Assembly (NCBI GenBank): GCA_032622095.1
Contig: CP136062.1
Location: 226,688,578 to 226,752,577 of the forward strand
Reading direction: 5' to 3'
DNA from: Siphonodentalium dalli
Taxonomy: Eukaryota; Mollusca; Scaphopoda; Gadilida; Siphonodentaliidae
DNA length: 64,000 nucleotides
Shown here in pieces: positions 12,801-24,800 of this stretch (position 1 is the stretch's first letter; each line of letters opens with the position of its first letter). Under the pieces are notes generated by a model, which saw only the letters and a program-made list of their open reading frames with translations, did not search any database and was not told the origin of the DNA. A program made the translations under genes and the position numbers.

Positions 12801-15800
12801 GCCATATAATGCTATATGTTATAACAAACATAATCTCATTGTTTCTAACGATTGTTCCGATAATACAATGATGGAAAGGAAATGGAATCGCAAGAACAGA
12901 GTCAGAATTTCAAATAAATATCTTGAAGTCGATGTAACGTTTGCGACGTTCCAAGTATCCAAATACGAGCCCTCATGTTAATAGTAATACATTCGGGCTA
13001 GCTAAGATTTGCAAATATTAATCGGTAAGCACAATTAATTATAACGACATGTTGTATATGTACAATGATGTTCTGTGATAATCATTTACCAAATGTCGGT
13101 TAAGTTCCAGTCGCTCAACTTCAACTCACAAATAGTTGAGGCAAAAGAAATGTCATTGGAATACAAGTTCTATCTTGTTTATTAATACATGTAAATTATC
13201 GCCAAAGGAGACATTTCTGTCCTGGGCAACTTTATGCGCACTAACAGAGCTGTTGCATATACGATTAGGTAGAGTACATGAAATGAACGTAGCCAGAAGA
13301 CGGCGTCATGAAATATAGTTAGCATGAAATTAGGAGACTTCGCATACCGTACCACGTGGACTCAGAAATCGGACGATTCATGCCACCATATATGTTGCAC
13401 AATAATGCAATATAGGTTCGCTACAAGTAAACGATGTGCGTCTGTAGTCATTGTCAAAATGGCCATCAATGGCGAAGTTCTCAACGTAATTTTGTCGATT
13501 CCAATCCCAAATTTTTCAAGATAAAATGGGTCAATAAAAACACGGAATTTTTATAAATAGCGTTGCGCATACTATGAAACGAAGAGTTTCTGCGCGAACT
13601 TAAAAATATTAAACGACCGGGTAAGCAACGGATAAATTGCAAGTTTGTTATCAACAATAAATATTGAGTTGATAAACTCGCAATAGAGAAATACTTCCTT
13701 TAGTTAAAACCACGTCTGATAGGTCCAAGGAGAGAAATAAAACTGGCTAGATGAATTGTTAAGAGCGCGGGATTTGCACGGGACGCATTTATGCGTGAGC
13801 TAATCCGAGCGCTGATTGACCGGAGTCGCTGATTGACCGGAGTAGGCTAATAAACGGACAATAAATTTTAACCCTCCTGATAACACAAGGCCGAGGATAA
13901 TAATCCATATAGTTCAGTTGAAGGGCTTCTCCTTGGCGGAAAAAGATATGTTAATCAGAATGATTTGAGGTCTCTGGCCCTAGCTGACAGTTAATGTATG
14001 CTTTATTCACTCATCCAAATTAACACATGACAGTTACATGTAATGGATATTATGAAACAGTGATTTATATACAGTAGTCATATAGCATAATTATCTACAA
14101 AAGAGGATATATACATGTAACCACAGAAAAATAGCAGGTTGGAATTAATGACATTCATATTTGTTGTCAAAACTGATACCAGTGCATCAGCTGGGACGAG
14201 CAAGCCTGCACCGCGCATTATCCGAATCTGCAAGCCAGTGTTACTCACGCTTGTTTGTGTTCGTAAATAGAATGGAACCCAGAAGTATATATTTTCTTCA
14301 AGTGCTGTTTATTTGGTAATATCAGAAGTTGTCAGTCAATAGCAAGATTTTTCAGTAGGCCCAATATATTATAAAAAATACTATGTTCTTATATTATCAT
14401 CCTTCATTTATCGATTTATTATATTTAAATATAATTACCCAGAATTTTTCAAGAGTCAATATCCCAAAAATTGATGACTCAAAGTTCGACTTCAATATTC
14501 ATACTGTAATAACAGATCAGGCACATCCTGAATTCCACTATTATAGTGGTATTCCACTATTATAGTGGTATATGACCATAACATATTCATTTTTCCTGTA
14601 TTTGCACTGAGATTAGAAGATGGCGCATACCAGTGCACCGCCAAATTACACTCTTAGCAATATCGCAGAGAATGAACAGTCTTCCGACAAAATATGTTGT
14701 GCAATCTTTTACGCCAGCTTTGTTATTCAATAATTACTAATAATTGCCTTTCTAAATGACAATAATAGTATGACTCAATCGCTCCTGCATAACAACTATT
14801 AAACTAATTGAATGCTAATTGAGTTGCTTATCGTGTGCCATCATGATTAATCACATTATCTTGGACAAAATATGTGTTTAATACCGAATTTGTGCGACAC
14901 TGATTTTCAATAATTTGGGTGAAATATGATTTTGGATTATCCCACTTTTATCAAAATCACAAAACGATAATGGTCATATACCACAATAATAGTGGAATTC
15001 AGGATGTGCCTGGCCTGATTAATATGTTATTGTCCAGTTTAGTCATACTTGTAGTAGAATTGGTTTGCTATACTCCATCTTCTCTACATTTAGGCACTCT
15101 TTTGAAGTCTTCTTTTTCTGTTAAAGGAAAAGATGAAAAATAGTCAGTGTGTATATAAAAGTACGAAAAATACTGAATATGACTACTGAATAATTATAAG
15201 CTTTTGGAAGTGTTCCATGTTTTCAAGGTGAATCAGCATACATGTATCTGCCACAATCCGTGAAACATAACAGCTCTGCATGTGACATTTTTCCTAATTT
15301 CGAAGGCTGAATTATACCGTACTTTAATGGAATGTTTTGACATCAGGTGCGATTTTGATACCCATTTTGAGTATTTAGTATAGATGTTAAAGGCCCACTT
15401 AATTTTCAAATCACCAGATCACATTATATACAACATATTCCACATTATATACCCATTTGAAACAGGAAGCTCCAAAACATTGTATTATCAACTGATCCGG
15501 TCAAATAAACTGGGAATATGTTGTTTTTGTCGAGGTACGAAGGAGTGTTCTATGCTTAATTTTGATCCGGACTGTACTCCAAAGTCTATTATATTCAATG
15601 GATGGATTCTGATGCATTCTGGGTTGACAACGGGGGAAGTCTTGTAAGGTCTGAGAATCTCTATCACTTGGTGGACACTCCTATGCCACAGCTGTTCCGT
15701 ATATATTCTGGTGGAATATATATATTTTTGGTTGCTATTCCAAATGGTATATATGGAATGTATTGTAAAATGTTATCTGGGCATTTGAAAATTAAGTGGG

Positions 15801-18800
15801 CCTTTAACCCTTTACCCAACAAACCGGCCAAAACCGGCCAAATAAAGCTTCAACAGCCTAAAATATCTTCGGTCTGTCTCAATAGAACCATACAAATATG
15901 GATATCATTGGAACCGGCTCCTTGACCACATTGTGATAGTTACAGTTATGCCCTGTGCCAATGCATTCTCTTATATATGCGAGTCGACCATAGGTCGCCT
16001 CTTATATATAAGAGAATGCATTGGCCTAAAAACAATCTTTTTTTAATACTTTTTACCATTTTTTCTTACATTCTTTAACAATTTTATAATTTTTAATGTG
16101 TTAAGCCAATGCATTCTCTTATATATGCGAGGCGACCTATGGTCGACTCGCATATATAAGAGAATGCATTGACACAGGGCCCTTCTGTTGGGTAAAGGGT
16201 TAATTGTAGAGAATTACAGAATTTCAGGAAAATATTAGTGGCCAGTATGTAGTCGTTATTTTACTCACACGTGAACACTCAAGCTGTTTGTTATTTTACT
16301 CACACGTGAACACTCAAGCTGTTTGTTATTTTACTCACACGTGAACACTCAAGCTGTTTGTTATTTTACTCACACGTGAACACTCAAGCTGTTTGTTATT
16401 TTACTCACACGTGAACACTCAAGCTGTTTGTTATTTTACTCACACGTGAACACTCAAGCTGTTTGTTATTATACTCACACGTGAACACTCAAGCTGTTTG
16501 TTATTTTACTCACACGTGAACACTCAAGCTGTTTGCTTATTTCTTTTAGCTTCCTCTCTGCAGCGGAACACAAACTACATCCGTCGCCCTCCATTGCCAT
16601 GCTATTCAGCAGAACGAATACAAGGTCCTTTATTTTTACTAATTCCACAGTAGGAGCTTTGAAGGCTTCTCGAAATCTTGTCTCTTTGCGTTCCGATATT
16701 CTGAAAAGAGGAGACAATTTTCATCCAAGCCTTGAAATAGCGTGTCTGTCATTTGCAGAATGAGGGTGAATTTAGTGATGCTACCCCGCATAGTGGGCTA
16801 GCATCACCAAATTCACCCTATGGGGACCTCATTCTGCTTAGGCCCTCAACTGCTATGGCTTTGTGTGTGCATGGTTAAAACTAGCACTGAATTAGATCAT
16901 GCCATGAATCTCTACTCTGGCTAATGCCTGTAGAGTTCATATTCCACCAGTACAAAACCTGGAAACTTTTGAAGTTTTGACAGGAACCTAATACAGTCGA
17001 AAAAATAACGCGGGGAATATAGTTCTTAGTTATTATCTGTTCCTTAATAATGTAATTCACTGTATGTGAAGGTCCCAACTAGAAATTTCATGATTTAAGT
17101 GACTTTGTGAGCAATTTTGCTTTGTGTCGCTTACGATTATTGAATTTCTCCTGGGTAAATAATTCAATATTTATTGCGATATCGGCTCACAAAAGTCATG
17201 GAAAAGCATGCCAGAGTTGAGATTCATGGCATGATCTAGCACTGAATCAGCCGTGTGAAGTTGTCTGTACACACTTTTTAATGACGTCATTGTCAACAGA
17301 CCAAAATGGCTGTAGCAATTTAAATAGTGCTGCATGGCATACTACATATGAAGAGAAACTTTTTAACCCTTTGAGTGCCAGGGGCCGATATTATATTAAA
17401 ATTGTAAAAAATAGTTAAAAAAAATAATAAAAAATTGTTAAGCCAATGCATTATCTTATATATGCGAGGCGACCTATGGTCGACTCGCATATATAAGAGA
17501 ATGCATTGGCACAGGGTATATGGGTTGATACAAAAATCGGACCTGGCACTCAAAGGGTTAACCATTCAATACTAAATAGTTAAAATGTGTACATCGGAAT
17601 GGTCTATTATTCATTGGAGGGATGTTATAAGGTGATAAAACCAGATGACAGATAAATAAAAGTGCAGAAGGAGCCCTATTCATTGAGGGAAATGTTTAGA
17701 TAATAAGTTCAACAAATGACCTATTGTGGTTTGTTGAACTTATTATCTGAACATTTCCTATGGGGATAACTACTCATCAATGATGCTTTAGTATAGAAAG
17801 GGTTAAACTTATTATCTGAACATTTCCTATGGGATAACTTCTCATTAATGATGCTTTAGTTTAGAAAGGGTTACACTTATTATCTGAACATTTCCTATGG
17901 GATAACTACTCATCAATGATGCTTTAGTATAGAAAGGGTTAAACTTATTATCTGAACATTTCCTATGGGATAACTTCTCATTAATGATGCTTTAGATTAG
18001 AAAGGGTTACACTTATTATCTGAACATTTCCTATGGGATAACTTCTCATTAATGATGCTTTAGATTAGAAAGGGTTAAACTTATTATCTGAACATTTCCT
18101 ATGGGGATAACTACTCATCAATGATGCTTTAGTTTAGAAAGGGTTACACTTATTATCTGAACATTTCCTATGGGATAACTACTCATTAATGATGCTTTAG
18201 ATTAGAAAGGGTTAAACTTATTATTTGAACATTTCCTATGGGGATAACTACTCATCAATGATGCTTTAGTTTAGAAAGGGTTACACTTATTATCTGAACA
18301 TTTCCTATGGGATAACTACTCATTAATGATGCTTTAGTATAGAAAGGGTTAAACTTATTATCTGAACATTTCCTATGGGTATAACTACTCATTAATGATG
18401 CTTTAGTATAGAAGGGATAATTTATGTATAAGGTATAATTAAATGATTGGATATATGAAATAAATGAAATTATCAGTATTTTTGAAAATATATTCACCCA
18501 CGGGGCTGACGTATGGGATACAGACCCGCCAAACAGTGTTCACACTGTCGGTGACCGAAAGCCAATTTTTTTCAAATTGGCCAATAAAAATTTCATTTGG
18601 CCAAACTTTTTGCCAAACATTTTTTTACCTGAAATAGCGCTGAATAGATTGACAGTGCGGACAATGTTAGACGACAAAAGTATCACCATTCTTGAACATG
18701 TGGTTTCGTACTTCGGAAATATCGTACCATGAAAACCCAAATTCATTTTGTAATGGGAGCGTTGATTGAATGGTTATGGCTATACAAATGGGGAATTACA

Positions 18801-21800
18801 CAACATTGAAACTGTATAATCAAACTTCACAAGAAGCTCTAACATTTAACCAGCCATTTCAAATAATATTTTGTATAAAATTCTAATCATCAAAATGCTT
18901 AATCTGTACACTGGTTATGTAATTTTTTGTTGATTATGCCGTCTAAAACTAAAATACGTAAATGCATTGTCCCATAATTGGATTTACAAGCGAGCAGTAC
19001 TTAACTACACATCATGTCATTTACGTAATGTGTCATAAGTTGCCTCCCGTCTTAATAACCACAACCTGGCTTCACATCGTAAAAGGTTTAAATACAATAG
19101 AATATTCAACATTCAACAGTTATCACCTTACAATAAGCAACATTGTTTTATCTTGGCGAAAATAGTGATGACAGCTAGAATATCTGTTGACAATTTGAAC
19201 CACCTTTCGAAAATTTGCATTGATGGCCCAGCCATTTCTGACATTAATTTACACTGTGCTTTTTGTATATGGCCAGATATGACATCTCGTTGTATTTTGC
19301 ATAAATAAATATTGACTTACATGAATTGATCTGTCTTTAACGTAACATAATGCATATCTATATGTTCGTATAATATTAGGTTTTCAAAGTTGTTTTTTTT
19401 GTGCTGTATTAATTATGTTTTTATTCTGAGTAACGAAATAAAGTTTAAAACAAATATTTTAGTCATCAATTGTGAACAGCCCAGAAAATGAGGATTTTAA
19501 AAACATTTGGCCAAAGTAATTTTAATTTGGCCAATAAAATATTCATTTTGCCAAAATATTTTTTGGTCCAGCACGAAAAATGGCGCCAAAGTGTTAAACA
19601 TAACTCTATTATCCCAATATTTGTAAAAGCCAACCAATGAACCTGCTGCAGCCATTTTGACATGAACTGCTTGATTTGAGTATGGTTGAGTTATATAAGA
19701 AATGAATGGCGGTTTCAATGTGGTAATGGGATTTTGACCGCGAGAACAATTCAGCAAACTGCAAAAACCCCAAAGGGGGTTTTATGCGGAGTATGCTGAA
19801 TTTTTATCGCGGTCAAAACCCATGACCACATTGAATCCGCCTTTTATTATTTATATCTATATACTTAAATATATTATGAACTAGGATTGTCTGTCTTTCC
19901 CACTATTTATTCAACTTTAAATGAATGCATGGAGTTCAGTTCGGACAGTTCGAATCCTCGCTTTTTAGAAAACCAAACATTGTCATTTGACGGAGAGCGG
20001 AAAAATGCAATTTCACAGTAAAGTATACACATATGACGAAATGTCTTGTTTAGCTTGTAATGAATAAAGACGTGTTGATTTCAAGAATGATAATATCTGA
20101 AACTAACTAAGTTTCGGCTCTGGATAAGAAATTGACAACACAGTGTTCTACCATAATGATATATTTGTGAGGTCGGGGGAATATTTGTAGCGGCAAGGAA
20201 AATGATCAAACTCCACGGAGTAGCGCGGTTATTTGAACATTAACGGTTAGTAACACGAAACGTATTGTATGGTCACTCTATTGTGCATTTGTCTGCGGTA
20301 TTTACGTATTAGCTGCAGTATAATGCTATTGTGCAACTATGTGGTCCACGGTGCTCATGTAAGAAGTCCCAATAGGAACCTTACACCATAAAAACGGATT
20401 TATGTCGGTCGCCACTGGTCGCAACACTATATATGCACAACGCAATTTCAATTGCAAATTAAAAACGATAATTATGCAAATGAGCAAACACCATTGTTCG
20501 CGATGTTTCAAAAGTTGTGGGCTTATAAACAGTGTTGTCTTTATATTATAACATAGCTGTGAGCTGCGTATTTCTCATAGAAACAATTGTCGAGATGTGG
20601 GTTGTGTGACCTGATTGATGTGTAATCATAGGAGATGAGTTTTAGGTGAAGGGTAACAACACTGATTATAGACCAAAACAAATTTATTGCCAAATCCGGA
20701 CATGCTGATTACTCAAGCAGTCGTTCATGTCTGATAATTCCTGGTAATTTTCGGTACCAATGTGTTCATAAACCTATGAACGACATTGAATGTGATGTCA
20801 CGTTACGTTCATAGGTTTATGAACACATTGACTCAGGGGGCGTGTCTATGGTAACGCTATGGGGAAAATCGGAAGCGATATTAGGTGTATGTAAATATAT
20901 GTTTATGAATTGACTCAGAGGAGAGGGAGTAAAATACATGACATAAATTTGAATGTTTTATTATAGGGGTGGATTGCATATATAAGAGAATGCATTGGCT
21001 TAACACATTAAAATTTATAAAATTGTTAAAGAATGTAAGAAAAAATGGTAAAAAGTGTTAAAAAAAGATGTTTTTTAGGCCAATGCATTCTCTTATATAT
21101 GCGAGGCGACCTATGGTCGACTCGCATATATAAGAGAATGCATTGGCACAGGGCATCAATAACTGTAACTATCACAATGTGGTCAATTTGCCGGTTCCAA
21201 TGATATCCATATTTGTATGGTTCTATTGAGACAGACCGAAGATATTTTAGGCTGTTGAAGCTTTATTTGGCCGATTTTGGCCGGTTTGTTGGGTAAAGGG
21301 TTAAATAGTTAATATTACAATTATACCCTTTTCTATACTGAAAGGATTCTCCCATTCAGCTATAACGGTATATATAGGAAAGGTCTATTATGCATTTGGA
21401 GGGATGTTCAGGTAATAAAAGCAGACGACAGACAGATGAAAGCTCATATCCATTAGTGGGAAATGTTGAGATAATAAGTTCAGTAATTGACTATGGTCAT
21501 TTGTTGAACTTATTATCTGAACATTTCCTTAGGGAACTACTCGTCGATGAGTATTTAGTAAAGAATAGTTAGTAAGGTAACTACTCGTCAATGAGTATTT
21601 AGTATAGAAAGGGTTAAATTGGCTAGGAATATTTTTGACTTCAAAACTAAATACGAGTAGTGCTGGGCGGTTTCCCGATTAATCGACAATACCCGGTTAA
21701 AATTTCAATATCGTCAGTAATATCGTCTAAACTAAAATAATCGTAATATCGTCGGCAATCAGTGGGTGCCAGCCAATCATAAGCGTATACAAACAAATAG

Positions 21801-24800
21801 TTTAACTGAAGCCTAAATCGAGTTATTTAAGTTTTAAATTCCAACTAAATCCCGTGTCCTGATGTTTTCAATATTCAATCATCATAGTAAACAACGTTTA
21901 GAACGACTAACGAAATTAGGGGAATATGAAAACCCAGAATACGTCCCCCTTTCGCTCACAATATTACACAAACCCTCCGACTTCCCTGCGTAATATTTAT
22001 TACAAGAGAATTCACCAAATGAATCGACGACTGATCAGGTGATAGATCTATATGAATGTCATTTATGCCACACCTCTTCCTTCAGTACAATGATGCACAT
22101 GCACCGTCAATCAAAATAATAAATGGGCGAAGATACCGCCCTCTTCTCGTCTAGGAGAAACCACTCACTGCGATTGGTTAAAACCAATTGTATAGAATTA
22201 GGGCTTCAAACCCGCCCAAAAATACATGGTGTCCTAGCTTGCTTGGCCGAATTCCAAAAGTTATATACTACGTGTGTTTGGACTTCGCTAAAAGACTGAA
22301 CCTCATTGTCAAATTTGTCTGGACGGTAAACCACATTTCCATTTGTCAAGCGACGCATGTGTCATCGGGAATCGGGAATAACATATATATTTACTCAACA
22401 TAGTTGAACATACCGAGTTAGAAAATGATACTATAGTATAGAACACTTTTAGTTTTGGCATAGACGAGATAATGGTTTTATTAATTACCGGTATATACCA
22501 GAATGTGTCAAGTCACCAGAACGAAATTGTTCGAATAGCGGAATTTAACCAGTGAATTTACTTTTCATTCCGAATATCGATCGAGCATGAGGTTGTCACA
22601 TGTTGAGTGGTTGTATATGTTATTCCCGACGAGAGCTGGTTCGCCCCGGGAGGCGGTCGGTCAGACGCCGGAATGTTGGTTTCGCGAACGCGCCTGCGCC
22701 GAAACAGGCGGTCCGAGGCGAGCAACCGCCCTCGCGGGAAACGCGTCCGAGGTTTCCCACTCTTTAGGCGAAAAGCGGGAACGAGAAATCTCCCGTCGGG
22801 GAATGAGATTCGTGATTCGGACCTCAGAGGTGAAAAGCCGTTGCACGGGCGAGAGGAATCGATCAAGATTTGACATTCCCGACGTCAACTTGTCAAAATT
22901 AAGGACAATGATGTGATTCTAGCGAACAGTGAGAAATTGTTTTCAGTTTCTAGTATCTGTTTTAAAAAAAACGCGATTATATCGTTAACCGCGGTTTTAA
23001 TTTCCAAAAATCGCGGTTTTTATATTCGTTAATATCGTCCAGCCCTAAATACGAGATCATTTTGTGGCATTAAAATTTCTCTGCATTTCATCAACAGAGA
23101 ACACAATTATTTAATGTAGACTTACCAAGCCTGTATTGCGGGCTAACATAACCAAATTCACCCTCTGGGAACCTTAATCTGCTTTGGCCTCAACTGCTAT
23201 GGGAGACCTGGGATCAGATTTAAGTTCACAAGTTGAAGTTGGTGATGTTCACCCATTAGACACCTAAATTATGCATTTTATCTCATGCAAATTAGGAGAT
23301 ATAGAAACAAAATAGAAGGGAAAAAGTATTAACTAAAACAATGTTAATTTGAGACTATATACTTTCCTAAGCAGAATGAGGTCCCTGGAGGGTGAATTTG
23401 GGAATGCTAGCCTGCTGTGTGGGATAGCATCACTAAATTCACCCTTGGGGGACCTCATTCTGCAAATGACAGACACACTATTTGCAGGCTTGATTTCATC
23501 AACAGAGAATACAATCCTTTAATGTAGACTTACACATTATGGAATCCTATATCATGGTTTCCAACAACAACATGTACATCAGTTCCGAATGGCGTGCTGA
23601 ACATGGATCTAAATCTGTCGACGTGATAGGTGAATTCCTTATCTGGACACCACTGCCCCTCATCAATTAAGTCTCCTATATTCAACAAATTTAAAATAGA
23701 AGAAGTAGGTAAAAAAAGAAAAACAACAACAGATTGCACCAGATATTCCCCAATCTGTGCTAAATTGGATAGTGGGCATACAGTAATGCCCTAAGTAATC
23801 GACCTCTTAACCACATCAGAATTATGGGTAACTTTTCAGGATTTAGTCGGAAATATGGCTTGTTGCCATTCATCGGAAAGCTCTCCCCTGAGAGCTTTCC
23901 GATGAATGGCAACAAGCCATATTTCCGACTAAATCCTGAAAAGTTACCGATAATTCTGATGTGGTTAAGAGGTCGATTACTTAGGGCATTACTGTATGTC
24001 AAGTCCTAACATTTACACATGCCTGAGATATCTAAGAAATTCTAAGTCCTAACATTTACACATGCCTGAGATATCTAAGGAATTCTAAGTCCTAACATTT
24101 ACACATGCCTGAGATATCTAAGGAATTCTAAGTCCTAACATTTACACATGCCTGAGATATCTAAGGAATTCTAAGTCCTAACATTTACACATGCCTGAGA
24201 TATCTAAGGAATTCTAAGTCCTAACATTTACACATGCCTGAGATATCTAAGGAATTCTGAGACTATAAATTGCAGAAACATCAGTTAGTTTTAAGCACAG
24301 GGGCGTGTTTTGTAAAAATTAAAATAAAATGAATTAAAAATGAGCGTGCCACTTTAACAAATGATTCGCTATTGATATAATATGTCACAAGGGAGTTTAC
24401 CAGGTTTCGGTGGTTCCAGACATATCGTTACTGGGATGGTTCCGGGGTTGTATCGTGGTACCAGCTCCTCTTCAGGTACTGATAGATTCAAGTGGTAATA
24501 TTGTATGTGGCTGCTCGGATTTAAATGAGTTATATGTACAATGTGGCAGGTATGAAATACAGGTTGGTCTTAAGCCAGGAAGTAGATAACAATGTGGATG
24601 TCGAAAAATTTAAATAATTAATTTTGCCAATTGATTAACCAATCATTTATTTACATAACAAAAAAATTCAAAACAATCATATCGCATGAATTCACGAAGA
24701 TAACACCACGTAATTTGCAGTCAGCAATTGGTCATTTTAACATATTCTTGACGTTTGAACAATGATTGCAAGCTTTCATCTTACAACGAAGCATTGCTAA

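Noticed and set aside
16255-16534. 35-bp regular repeats resembling a CRISPR array
   Set aside because: Units are contiguous with no spacers, the context is a eukaryotic exon border, and the same holds for the 43-, 54- and 62-bp arrays.
16465-16534. Each 35-bp unit as a 15-nt in-frame microexon (LECSR)
   Set aside because: The would-be acceptor (ATAACAAACAG) has no pyrimidine tract, so microexon use is unlikely.
22558-22916. ORFs of 102, 109 and 88 codons in the CpG-rich island
   Set aside because: Open in several frames on both strands because of base composition; Arg-rich translations with no recognisable motif.
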